From positions 5,670,501-5,734,500 of the forward strand of contig NC_030387.2 of NCBI RefSeq assembly GCF_001625215.2: a stretch of DNA of 64,000 nt, given 5' to 3'. Position 1 is the first letter of the stretch. Each line of letters begins with the position of its first letter. The DNA comes from Daucus carota subsp. sativus. Lineage: Eukaryota; Streptophyta; Magnoliopsida; Apiales; Apiaceae. The position numbers and the translations under genes are program-made. The notes under the pieces were generated by a model. The model saw only the letters and a list, made by a program, of their open reading frames with translations, did not search any database and had not been told where the DNA came from. Positions 10,088-22,544 of the stretch are shown in pieces.

Positions 10088-13079
10088 ATTTTTTGATCTC
10101 ACAAAACCTGTTTGACAAAAATAAAGCAAGATCATTCTCTAACATCAAATTAATCTGTGAAAATTGATCGCTCATCCCAAACTATATCAGTCTATTTACT
10201 TCCATCTCCATTCAGTTAGCCAGAGCTTTTTCTTGTAAAGATGATGGAGGCTCATGAGTTCTCTAGTCGACTAATCATTGACTCATCGATATACATATAT
10301 TTACCAGATGAAATATATAATATAACTGAACACATCAACTTCGTATTTTGTATTTAAAGTAATAGAATAACAAGTTCAAACTAAGCATAGTTACTACATT
10401 ATAACACCCAAGTACCAAATATTAAACATGTCCGAGCAGAAAAAACATAAGTGATGACAAACATCAGGCAGATTCATCCATTTCAACACTATGTTCATCT
10501 CAATCTGTTGGAATGATTTATAAGTGGAAGTAACTTTTCTGTTATATGCTATTTTGAATACTTCATATAAATATGTAACTTGATACCTTACAAAATAATA
10601 TGTGTAGATAATTTAAAACTTATATGTGTAGGTAAAAATAGTTCTCTGTCAAGTAACAACCTCCTAACTACCTCATGTTGAACTTACAAGTCAATTTTAA
10701 GTCGTAAGCTGGAAATTAACAAACTGACAAAAGATCACTTTCGGCACCTTATAAATAACAAGTTTCTTTTTAGGTAGAACAAACAAAAGTTTTGGAAAAT
10801 CGTGGAGTTAATCCTAGTTCCTAGTTTCGTATCAAGTTGAAAGAAGGGAGGAAGCAAGGCATTTCCATGTTGATTTGGAGGTAAAAAGCAAGGAGTTGTT
10901 GTCACAACAAGTAAGTAGTCACGGACAGTCTGTTTCAGAGGGTCATTGAAAAGCCGATCGACTAGACAGTCGACTTGTGGAGCAAAAACCAATCAATCAA
11001 AACCTTGTCCATACTGAATAAAATGAAAAAAAATAAAAAAAGTTCTAAGATCCTACTCAAAACCAACATGCACATGTTAATCTCAATTTTTCTTCCTCTC
11101 TCTTTTATTCAGTTAAAATGAACCTGGTATGTGCTTGCACGTATGGTGTGTGATTATGCATATATAAATTGATTAAAACTAATATATGTGTATATACGTA
11201 TGCATAGTTAGTATATATATGTATAGTGAGCATATATTTATGTATGTATATGGTAGGAAGTAGGAACATAAAAAATATGTTCAAAATTAATATATCTATT
11301 ATGTAATTCACATGCATATGGTAATCGACTTTTGCTGTGAAAAACCACATATATAGAATATATAAGTCTTTTCCTTTCTCATCAAGTAGAAGAAGTTAAA
11401 ACAAGATTTATAAAAGAACGAGTACTATACTACTTCTTAGGGTACAAGCCTCAAGAGAAAAGAGAGAGTAAAACTATAGCATGTTAACTGCTATGAAAAA
11501 AGGTAGACATCAAAGTGTCAACAGTAACTATAGGTCTGCAAAGTGTAATATACTATTTCGCAAAATAACAATACAATGGGAATTATTTTTCAGTTTGATA
11601 AGCCGAGTGGTACTTGGTTTTGATCCTGAAATTAAGGGAGTCAATTCACATATACTCATAAAATGGAATACACATATAGTGCATCAATCTAAGTCATGGA
11701 AAAACCATGGTGTAAAATCATGAAACTAAAATGAATATTTAAATTTGAGTGTATCTTTGAGTTCACACCAAGGATGCAGAGAAGTCAAAGATAAATCTTC
11801 AAATGATGCTATTGGTACAAGGAGAAGGATGCTGCTGCTGCAATTTTATAAAACTGGTTGGCAATGGTATTGGAAAGAGCTAAATTACCGTTGTCATTAA
11901 ATAATTTTCTCATCATCTCTTCATAAATTTTCATATTTAATACTTTATAAATTATATAACAAACCATTATAAATTTTTTCATTAGAATCCTATTAAAATC
12001 CCAAATACAATCATGCAAAGAGTCTATTATCGATCATGTAATAATTGAATTTCTTGTTCGATATTAATTTTTTAATATAAAACTATATTCACGTTCTTTT
12101 TTGCTGATTAAATAATCATGTTGGCATCTATGTTTTTCAATGATATATTTTTTTGTATACGCAAAAGTATATACATTAATAATTAATCTGAGTACATAAC
12201 ATGAACCAGCGATACAAGGTGAAAATTGCTGGACCTCACCAGGATATAAAGTAAGACAATAACAGTAAGACATAAATGTTAACAGATACATATATAGCAT
12301 ACTTTTATATTTTTTATTCGATGAAAGTTATCAATATAATACGGTTCAATAATTAAGTTGTTTTTAATGCTAATATATTATGCTATTACTTATATGATGT
12401 AATAACTGTTACCAAATACACATATAATTAAATAAAAATCATATTTTAGTACATTATAAAATGATTGAAATGGTTTACATCATTAGAATCCTTCAAGAAT
12501 TGCATATAAAATAAAATATAATTTACTTCATTTATATTTTAAACATGTCTATTTTTTGCTTCATATATTAAGATTATAGATTATTAAATTCCTGTAATCT
12601 GTTTATTTAATTATTTTATTTCTACATACATTTATCAAAGAAATTATTTTATAGACAAATACGCGACATATACCATTTTTTCAATTCTATTTCCTTCACA
12701 GAAGTATAAAAACTGAGGGGAATCCTCAAGTGCTATATTGTAACAGTAGGTTTTTGAATTTCAATATTGCAAGTGTTGTAAAGCCCAAAATGTAGGTACA
12801 CAAAACACACTTTTCTCTATATTATATATGATAAAAAAGATAAAAAAAAATGTTCTATTTTTTAACTTTTCTTTTTTCATCGGCCCGAGCTGTGCATAAC
12901 TTAATTGTTATATATAATGAGAGCACTGTTTTACTGAAGTATAGTCAACATTGTGGACCATCTTGTCTCAGACACTTTATGTATGCTTCTTCTCAACTAA
13001 ATCACCATGAAAGAAAGTGATGCTTCATATACAATGAAAAATATGTCGTGAATATATGATGATGGTTTGAAAAACTTAC
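9076..13079. other. Long gene-poor stretch; may hold the last exon of the 18-kb gene
   Basis: AT-rich sequence with no convincing coding region. The minus-strand membrane-protein gene at 13080-18407 has a clean 5' splice donor at its left edge, so a short final exon and 3' UTR should lie here. I could not identify it with confidence. One weak candidate follows a TAAAATTGCAG acceptor near 11840. A moderately coding-like minus-strand stretch at about 10780-10990 was not recognised. Confidence 0.35.
10055..10085. repeat. Poly-C tract, ~31 bp
   Basis: An uninterrupted run of C (poly-G on the minus strand). Long homopolymer C is rare in plant DNA and prone to length error in sequencing, so its real length is uncertain. 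Confidence 0.9.
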
Positions 13080-16000
13080 GTTTATAGTCTGAAAGGATTT
13101 GCTCATGGATGGCTTCAGCAAACAAGCACTGGCATCAGGTAGAGATCCACCTTCACCAAACCTTTGGTTGTCACTCTGCATATAATGGTTTAAAATAAAA
13201 CTTCAAATTAATAAGTTGCCACCCATTTATAACTTTACAAAAAATTCTAATTTGTTTGAAAGGGAACAAAATCATGTAGGCATATATATAGAAAGAGAGA
13301 TATAGACAGAGAGAGGGAGGCAGAAATAAACTATAAAATCGGACTTCAACTCGATCAGAGTAGAAGCTAATTTTTAATATGGTATTTTCAAGACACTCAT
13401 TGATTTTCTGATCTCCCACTCAAAGAAAAACTATAGAAGCATAATTTGCTAGACATTCTTTTGAAAAATTTCTGATGCTTGTATGTCCTTTCTTATATAC
13501 ATAAACTTCCTTCAAGCTTGTGTTGGTAAAACAAATAAACATAAATCCTAGAAACTCGATCCATCTCAACTCCGTTAGTTAATATTGTAAACTCTCAAAG
13601 CAAACTAGTCCAATAAGTGGATCTAATATCAACCAACACTTCAACATATTGCAGGATAGATCTCCTATGTTTACCAAAGTTTGTTGCAGGGACATTATCA
13701 GCTGAGATTAATTAATAAGCTAGAATCTCAAAGATACTTAAATAATGACATCTATATAAATTACAATATATGCATTTAACACCACCGAGCAAAGTAAAGA
13801 TGCAATATAAGAACAAATGAAGTATCAATAATATCATAATAGTAATTGCTAAGCAATTTGTCTGGAAACCAAATTTAGAGTATTTTCAATGCATGTTACA
13901 TACATGGACTGTAGATTAGAATTCTCTTTTATTAGCAAATCTTTTCTTTTGCAACTGATGAAATCGTACCTGTCATCCACACATACCTGCATCTCTAACA
14001 TCTGGTCATACAGGTTCTACATACTTTACTTTCAAAATTGACTGAGCTAATTAACACACATGTCCCTTCACTTAATAACAAGTAACTAACGATTAACCTC
14101 TACTCCAAGTCTACAGAAAGAACCATCAACCACTATTACTATTACAGCTATGAACTCCTGCCTAAAATTAACAATTCAAAATAAAGCTAACAATGAAAAC
14201 ATGCACAAAGTCCAACACGCACAAATACCAATGATGACTGTCAGATTGTTTATTTAATAATGGTATTCATATGCTCGTTACTTATACAGTTACTACTGCC
14301 CAATCATTAGTTTTAGCCATTCACAATTGATTTAATATATTCCATAAGACATGCAATTCTTTCCTTGCTGTGTTGTTTTCAACTTCTATATCAGCGGATA
14401 TGCTTTACCAATACACTGATAGTATATTGTCTGTAAAATTCTAGTAGTCTGGAAGGACTATTACAATTTCCACACTGTCCACATTACTAGATTTCTAAGC
14501 TTATGATATCAATGTATGCTTTCACAAACTAAGTGCTTACTTGTTAATATATACTATCAATGTAAGAAATCAGAAACTAAAGAGTATATTGCTAATATAC
14601 AAGGTTCATGATCAAATTATCAGAATCATTTAGCAAAATGTTGCAACTCAACTGAATTATGACTTAATTTGTATGTTTCAGCCCAAACAACAATGAGCTT
14701 TAAGAATCTTAATTTGTGTTTGGTTGGGGAGAACGGAATGGAATGATAAAATTAAAGGGAACCAATTCATGTAGGAGGGAAGATTTCGAAAAAAAAAATG
14801 CATGAATTCAGATTTTCTATAATGAGATTTGTGAAGATAATGTGTATAATGGAGAATGGAACATCCTTCTCAAATTGGGGGGTTTGAGTTGTAGTCTGGT
14901 TTGTTAGAGACATAGTTACATAAGACGGGGTTAGATTCGAAACGGGGAATGAAATTGGGTACGCGGAACACTAGTTTTAGCGAATCCGGTACGATGGAAC
15001 GTATAGGTACGATTGGTCCTTTTAAAAAGAATTCTATAATTTATATATATAAATTCCATTATAATATACAATTTTTGTTGATAATTTATACATTTATAAT
15101 TTTTTTTAAAGAAAAAGTTATTGAATAAGAAATAAAAGTACACATTTATTGATAAAATAAACTACTTATCATATGACATAGATATGGATCTATTGTTCAG
15201 AACAACAATGAAGTGTGTTCTTGCGGGTTGTCATTTCCGGCGATCTGGGTCGCGACCCCGAACGTTTCCGTTCGCGTTTGCTCCCGTATCGGGTCCAAAC
15301 AATCTGGATCGCGGTACGTGGCAGCGTACCCGTTTCCTTGTAACTATGGTTAGGGAAATGGAATGGAGGAAGGAATGAAAATTTTGACTATTTACCCATA
15401 ATATTGTTCAAATTTCATTATGTTCTTTCCAATTTCATTCATGCCAACCAAACATGACATAATTGTTCAGGTACTTTAAAGTATTATATAAGCTACTACT
15501 TTAGTATAACTGGTGTTTTTTGTGGTTCAAGTTATAGACTTAACAGTAACTAGTTCCACTAGGTGAAAAACAGCATCTACCAGAATAAATATTTAAGAAA
15601 CAACTTCCAACTTTATTTTGGTGGATGCTTATCATAAAAATTGATGTAATGAACAGAGTAAACAAAATTTAGATTCCTTATCATTAAATAAATAAATTAA
15701 TGAAACAAAAAGTACCAACTTACAAAGTGATTTTTATCACATGGTAAGTGAAGAATACCTTACCCTGAATGAATATCCATGTTCTTGACCATCCTCAAAA
15801 AGAGATGAATAATAGGCTGGATCGTATATAGAGCCCCCTAGAACATCATCCGAACCCGAGGGCTGCCTTACAATAACAGGAGTTGACGGATTTATAAAAC
15901 TATTTCTCAGATCCATATCTGCCTCTTGGGGGTTGCTATGGTCTACATGTGATACACCCAATCTGTACATCTGAATCCATAGAAACGATGAGGATACCCT

Positions 16001-18407
16001 TACAGAGAAACCAACAATTTGCATTAGCAGTGTAAGCTTCACTGAGAAGATAATTAACTTCCCATATTTCTCTGAAGAGATTGTCCTGCATACGCACAAA
16101 ACAGTGTTAATAAGTAAGATTTCTAAACTATGAGTATAAAGAGTAGAATCCCGTATTCAACATATTAACTTTATTTGTATATTAAATATAACTGATTATG
16201 ATATAAAAGATTTGGTTCCAAATTTTACCATTAGCATTTTCCTAATCGTGATATTAAAGCAAATATGTGCATTCTATCCAGTTTGAGCTTTATGGTACAT
16301 AGTGACAATGTACATATGTCAAACATGAGCAAGGCATTGCCACTCATAATAGAGTATCACTCATATGTCCTACTATACGGAAGGAGATGCTAATCATAAA
16401 GGAGAGGCTTAATGTATAACGATCAGCTCGATTGTACTAGATACCAAGAATATTATAAGGTTCACCATAGAATACCTATGGGTGAGTTATTTCCCTTTCC
16501 ACAGATATACTAATGTTGAGAGAGGGGGAGCCAGGGTGCAAGTATATAGAAATATCCCTGTACACAAAATCTATTACTTATATATTTAAATATTCATATA
16601 CCCTTCATTCCTTCTGCTGCAAATTGATTAGCATACTCACATAACTATCAAACCTCCCCCCCCCCCCCCCCCCCACACACACACACAAATGTCTCGCATA
16701 CTGGTCCTGTTACACACTGTGTCCCACTAGAGAACTATTAAAGTGGGTTCAAATGGTGGAATATCATATATCTATGTAAAGTATTACCCTATTAATCTAA
16801 TTAAACTATGTTGCATTAAACTTAATGTCAAGAAATAATTCCATTATCATAAAAAGGAGGAAGTTTGTCTAAATTCATAAAAAATTATGAATGGGTCATC
16901 ACTTATGCCTATTCATGTCCAAGTTGTATTAAGCCCAGAGTGCATATCAATCAATGGATCTTTGTAGATACTTTCAATTCCAGGACATTACATGGATAAG
17001 ATTTAAAAAAACAAACTGTTCACTGCAATCAACTTTCACTGTCATAATGTTAAAATTTAATAAAGCTATGCTTCTATCATCTGAAATTACCATTAAGCAT
17101 AACCACTTCATTATATCTATTTCAATAAATCACCACAAAAGAACAATGCCATGAAACTAAAAACAAATCTTAGCTATAGTCTGTTATGGTCACTCCACTT
17201 TGCCTATAAAGACTTGGTCCTGACCCTAAACAGTTGACATTTGTAAATTTTGGCAATTTCAGAGCAACCACGTTGTATTCTTCATATACACATCCGCAGT
17301 ACATATAGTGCACCATAAAATTAATTCCTAACATGCCATCCTTCGTGCTAAAATATAATGGTGCACTATTTTACAACAGATCATGGCCTTAAACTCAAAC
17401 CTACCTTTACAAATTTTAAGTCCCAAATCTTGTTTATGGGGCAGGTTATATTTCTGGATCAAGGTCTAAAATTCAGTCGGAAACTAAATATTTTGCAGAC
17501 AGACACTGACAATCTACTTTCTGGACGGAGGAAAAAATACATAAAACCAATAACATTTCTGTAAGCTTGGCTTGAGAAATAAGGTTCCATGATCTCTTTA
17601 TACTTAGTGATATCACATGTAGATTTAATTAATTTAGACGCTATGCACATTTATTAGCAACGGATAACAACCATTTGCCTATTGGATTAGATAACTAGAA
17701 ACAATAAGTTGAAAGTCGTCGTTCAAAATTTGTGGATTCAAATTTAAAGGAACAATTAATGAAGTTACATAGGTAATAGTTCAACAAACACTTGATTAAC
17801 TAGCATATATGACAAATGCTAAATTTGGACCCTAATATGGCTTGAAGAGGAGGCTGAGCCTGCTCAAACACTTGAGGTAAGTGAGGACATGTACTCCAAA
17901 GATACGATAGCAAGCATTACATAATTCAAAAAATCAAAATGATAACACAGTCTAAGCAGTCTGATGTGTATGTAATGTCACTACCACAATTTTCAAATTA
18001 ATCAAGTGAATTGAGAGGAACGACTACGAACCAGATGTCGTGTGTGAAAAGAATGAACCAACAGATGTCAAGCAAAACAGAACTGCAAAGCAGAACAGCA
18101 TACGTTCTCGCGAGACTCTGACTGCTACTCTCAATAGCCACAAGCGCAAACAAGCCAATCCCCAAATTAATCAAGGAAACGCCATTGTACAGAGCTCCAA
18201 GCGCTCCAATCAAAGCACACCCAATCTAATCACAAATAAAAACTAATTAAAAACAGAACAAGTGGTTGAAAAAAGAGAAGATGAATGAGTGATTACTTGG
18301 ATGTAGATGAGAATGACAGCGAAGGATTGAATCCTATCATAATCACGAAGCCAGGAATAAATAACGGAAATGCTGAATTCGCCACAACAGCCGCAACAAA
18401 GCCTCAT
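13080..18407 (-). CDS. Multi-span membrane protein, AGTRAP-like (3' end unresolved)
   Basis: Four exons join in frame: 18407-18297, 18225-18032, 16085-15764 and 13175-13080 (241 aa so far). The first two junctions read AVILIYIQ/IGCALIG and FTHDIW/TISSEKYG. Hydrophobic segments lie at about residues 29-50, 56-71, 80-99 and 112-142. The rest is a polar cytosolic-looking tail containing DLRNSFINPSTP and GGSIYDPAYYSSLFED, which I recall as conserved in plant homologues. The spacing of LLDI..ILF and the later MYRLG resembles the angiotensin II receptor-associated protein (AGTRAP) family, but that is inference; function is unknown. Exon 2 uses an unusual donor (GTTCGT) and exon 4 ends at a perfect GTAAGT, so at least one further short exon is expected to the left. 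Introns are large (1.9 and 2.6 kb) and contain transposon debris. Confidence 0.8.
14712..15455. repeat. Inverted-repeat element in the intron between exons 3 and 4
   Basis: The left end TGTTTGGTTGGGGAGAACGG and the right end, reverse complemented, ATGTTTGGTTGGCATGAATG share a terminal GTTTGGTTGG. Both ends are followed by GGAATGGAAT-like sequence. Length is about 740 bp. Likely a non-autonomous hAT or Harbinger-type element; no transposase seen. Confidence 0.55.
16657..16686. repeat. Poly-C tract followed by (CA)n
   Basis: About 18 C residues run into a CA dinucleotide repeat, inside the large intron of the membrane-protein gene. It is the second long C tract in the same neighbourhood (the first is at 10055). 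Confidence 0.85.
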
Positions 18408-19221
18408 CAATCAAGCCTCAACGCAACCGATTTATCCACATGTACGTATATTCGCGATACATACACACTCCACTCAATGCGCGACCAGTTTTATATATTT
18501 TTTATTTTTTTTGGAGATTGAGATTGCGATGATGGAGAAGATGGAGATTCCGGTTACCTGCTTCTCGCCTTTTCCTTCCGATTCTTGTGATTTAATTCAA
18601 AGCTTGTTTCTTTTTATCTGTTTTCCTACATCTTCATAGCTAATTTGCTTTTTTATATTTTAATTTTTTTCTATCATTTTTTTTTTCTCTTACAAGTGAC
18701 ACAGGTGTATTTTTTGTGATTTTGACATATTGTATGACCTCATTGAGAGATGGGTTTCGGTGGATAACAGATTGTAGGACTCATTATTTTAAGCTAATTG
18801 CAATTATATTGATTAAAGTATTGTTTAAATTAACAAATATAATCCAAATTATAATCAAAGTGTGTTTTATAAACACATAATGTGTTACAAAAATGAGAAG
18901 TTTTGAAACATAACATATTATATATGTTTCATATAATTTTCAAAAATTAATAAATAAGCGTTATCCGTAACTTAAACTTTCATGTTTGTATTTAAATTAT
19001 TTTTAGTAGAATGTATCAATAAATTGAGTTCAATTTTCGAGTTTGTATTTAATTTATTTTTATGTAAAATCAATATACTTGTATAAATGAGAAGCGATGG
19101 GCGTGTAAGTGGCGGCGTGGCGCCTCTCAGATATCTCCGTTCTATTTTTTTAATTTTCTGAAATTTTGGATAAATATCAAAAATAATATATATATATATT
19201 ATAATATATGTTTAATTAAAA

Positions 19222-19263
<42 letters not shown>

Positions 19264-19989
19264 TGATATCAAATATGAGTCCTTTTCACAGTGCCTACCT
19301 TTCGCAGCCATTCAAACTACAGACCTTGCCATTCTTCACAAGTGTCCAGCTTTATCACCTGTTATACACGATTTCTTCTCAAACTAAAAGTCTGGGTTTC
19401 ATTAAAAAAATATATTTGTCTTATCTTCACCTTATCCTCAATAAATACTGTTTCTTACACCACATCTTCCCCTCATTTTATTTCAAAATTTGAATTTCAA
19501 CTTTTTTGCTTTCATTTATCTTTTTGTTTTCGTCTCTCTTTCTACTGTGCACTTTCTCGTGACAGATACAATTTTTGATATATTGTTGGATTAATACCCT
19601 AATAGAATTGTATTGATTTTAATCATGTTTGTTCCTCTCTTTTCAGGCGTTTGATATTTGTTCATAGTGCTCTTGAAGTTGATTATAATCGGTGTAATAC
19701 TGAATTTTATAAATTAGGGAGATGGATCTAGTATGTTCTTATTTTTTTGGTTATTTTGTTGGTTAATTATCTCACAACAGTCTAATTTCAACTCGTTTAT
19801 AGAGTTATTGTATATGCTTTTTGTGATCAAATGTTTATTGCAGTGTTCTTATTTGATAAAAGATCTAAAAGGGATCTTCGTGTTTAAACATCGTAATATG
19901 ATGCTCATTGATTCTGATTTTTTTTTTGTCTATTTTTCAGGCTTTTTATTATGCTCCTGTTGCCGTTTAATTATGATAGTTATTCTTCT
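18408..19989. other. Upstream region of the membrane-protein gene, then AT-rich spacer
   Basis: 18408-18700 should hold the leader and promoter of the minus-strand gene. The remainder is AT-rich with T-rich tracts on the plus strand (19300-19950), which could be the 5' leader of the copia relic that follows. No LTR boundaries or genes were recognised. Confidence 0.4.
19221..19262. repeat. (TA)n microsatellite
   Basis: Simple alternating TA run of about 40 bp; no gene context. Confidence 0.9.
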
Positions 19990-21310
19990 AAGTCAATGAC
20001 CATATCTCTAAGGCAAGCTCAAAACTTTAATGAGTATATCTTTGATAAGCTATATGGTATACTCAAGACCTATGAACTTGAGACTCGGAAAGATGAAGAG
20101 TTGGAAAAAGGCTCTAAGAAAGAGAAGACCAGGGTCTTGATTCTGAGAAAAGTGAAGAACATGAGAATGCATTGAAATCTGTTGCTGCTGCTAAAGCTAC
20201 AGTACCAATCATGGATTCTTATAAATGTAGGGCAGATATTGAAAAAGGCAAAGGCAAGCTCATTGAGGAAGATGATGAATCCTCCACTAAGGATGAGCTA
20301 GATGATATTGATGAACATCTAGCATTCCTGACCAGAAAATTCTCTAAACTCAAGTTTAAGATAAATGCTACAGCTCCTTGACCATTTAGAAGAGGCGGTC
20401 GATCAAAATCCTCAAATTTGGTTGACAGATTAAAATTCAAATGCTATAACCATGGTGTGACTGGGCATTTCTCAAATGATGAATGCAGAATACCTCCACT
20501 TGAGAAGAAGAGCTCATCAATTGGAAATGTTGGTTATAGACAGAAGTATTTTTAGCTATTTGAACAAAATAAGAGGGCATTCATAACTGAAGATAGAGAT
20601 TGGGCAGCTGATGGAGGTGATTACGATGATGAGTTGCTTTTGCTTGTCAACCTAGTCTTGATGGCAAAATATGATGAGGTTGATTTCATCCCTATAAGTA
20701 GCGGACATATAAAAATCATCAACACATCTGATTTGACTAAGATTGAATGTAAACAAATTATTGATAATATGTTTAATGAGATATACAATTTTAGATTCTC
20801 TTTAAAATAATTAATCAAAGAATATTCCAGAATTAAAGGGTTAATGATTTGCTTGTTGAGAGAAATGACAACTAGAAACAAAATTGGTCCAGCTTGAGAA
20901 ATTCAAGAAGGAGATTAGTGTTGTCAGAGATGAATTGGTGGCAGTTCTAAAAAGTAAAGAGATTCTCAAAAAGCAATTAAAAAAATGTAAGAGATTATTG
21001 CTAAATGGAAGCATTCAAAGAATGTTCTTGAGAACATGTAATTTGCACAAATTCTAGAAGAAAATAGCAAAAACTCATGGATTAAGAACAAAATTATTGA
21101 TGAAAAGAAGCTTGAGAAGCTTAACAGAAAGTTTGGACCCACTTAGTAATAACTTTGTAGGAGAATCCAGCAAGATTAAAAATGCCGAGAGAGGAAACAT
21201 ATGACACTTTTCCAATAGGCAATTAAAGGACAAGTTAGATTAAGTGAAAATCATAAACCATAAAAAAAAGAGTTCTAGTAAAAGCAAAATTGAGATCAAT
21301 AAAAAAAATA
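19990..21310 (+). mobile_element. Decayed Ty1/copia gag remnant
   Basis: In order along the plus strand: LYGILKTYELE (~20050), typical of the copia gag core; an acidic-basic linker; a CCHC zinc-knuckle relic reading CYNHGVTGHFSNDEC (~20440), where the second Cys has become His and one extra residue is inserted; then RAFITEDRDWA and NLVLMAKYDEVD (~20580-20690), matching the stretch after the knuckle in many plant copia gags. A coiled-coil-like tail follows (EISVVRDELVAVLKSKEILK, ~20910). Stop codons at several places show it is inactive. No protease, integrase or reverse transcriptase follows. Confidence 0.8.
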
Positions 21311-21766
21311 ATTACACTCCTGATCGAAATACTTATTAGGAAAACATGTTCTAAATATGATAGTGTGAATCATTGATTCTATTAATTTTTTATTTCAAAT
21401 TATTTTTTGGCTTATTTTAACTTTCAAAATCTTTTTCTGATTTATAGTACACAAATATTATTCAATTCAAAATCTACTATAACACTCGTTTAGAACCTAG
21501 TCAAACATATGATCTTGATTTACTAGAAACTAGCATAAAAGCCCGTGCGAGGCACGAGCCTCTAGTTTTTCCTGTGTTTTAAATAATATTCATGTGTCAT
21601 TATATTGTTCTCGTACGGATCTTGAGTTTGTATTGTGTTTTAAATAATATCCGTGTGTCATCATATTGTTTCGAGCGTAATTATTACGTTTTATTTTTTA
21701 ACAAAATATGTAAATATGAAAAATGTAATATTTGCAACCTAATAGCATTAACATTAATAATAAGTA

Positions 21767-22115
21767 CTATTCCCTCCGTCCCATTTCATATGACATTTAT
21801 TCCTTTTTGAGACATCTCCAAAATAATGAACTTATTATACTTACTATTTTTTTTTTTTTTTGACAAAAATTATACTTACTATTTTTAAACACTACTTTTC
21901 AATATCACACCCACTACTTCTCTATTTTATACTCTTTTATATTAAATAAACATTATTACACTCACTACTTACCACCATTATCTCAAATCCATTATTAAAT
22001 TTTGATATGTTCCACCACTTTATCCACTTTCCAACTAAATTTACTCTTTTTTTGCTACCTTTTTCTTAATCTCCGTGAAAGCCAAATGAGGTCACATAAA
22101 ATAGGACGAATGGAG
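21767..22115. mobile_element. Stowaway-type MITE inside Helitron copy 1
   Basis: Starts CTATTCCCTCCGTCCC and ends GGACGAATGGAG followed by TA, the CTCCCTCCGTCC-type terminus of plant Stowaway (Tc1/mariner) MITEs. The same MITE sits at the same place in copy 2 (24657-24975), so it inserted before the two copies separated. Copy 1 additionally has a T run near 21850. Confidence 0.8.
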
Positions 22116-22392
22116 TATATTTCAAAAAAAAAATTATGGATCAAAAACTACATTTGAACTGATATTTCTCCATTAAAATTCGTTAGGATACAAAGACCAT
22201 GATCATATTATCTATGTTCAAAATTATATTCGAAATTAATACTGAAATTTTAGATTTTAAATATATTATACCTCATTAAAAGTATCTGTAATTTATTGTT
22301 GAAATTATTAAATTATTTCAACTAATATACCATGATTTTGATGAAAACTTGTTCTTGATATGTGAATTACGATATCCTAAATCATGATTCAA

Positions 22393-22544
22393 AAAGTATC
22401 AAAAACGCAACGGCAGTCTATTGCAACGGCAGTAAACGCAACGCTGATTTTTGACAAAAATGTTACAATATAGTATATTTTAACACTTTTGGGGCCTAAT
22501 ATTACGTTTTCTTGGTGTTGCAATAGGCCATATTTGGTGTAGTG
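22393..22544. mobile_element. CACTA-family end fragment inside Helitron copy 1
   Basis: About 150 bp absent from Helitron copy 2. The right end reads GGCCATATTTGGTGTAGTG, matching the right terminus of the CACTA element at 58903-61906 (GGCCATATATGGTGTAGTG). It also shares ACAAAAATGTT and AACACTTTT words. It is flanked by CAA on both sides, a 3-bp duplication as CACTA elements make. The left end lacks CACTAC, so one terminus is decayed or diverged. Confidence 0.75.

Noticed and set aside
10735..10992. 85-aa minus-strand frame (VDRLFNDPLKQTVRDYL)
   Set aside because: Somewhat coding-like but matches nothing I recognise, and it does not join in phase with the membrane-protein exons by visible splice sites.
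11805..11840. Candidate final exon of the membrane-protein gene after TAAAATTGCAG
   Set aside because: Would add only QQHPSPCTNSII and a stop; plausible phase but no family resemblance, so not claimed.
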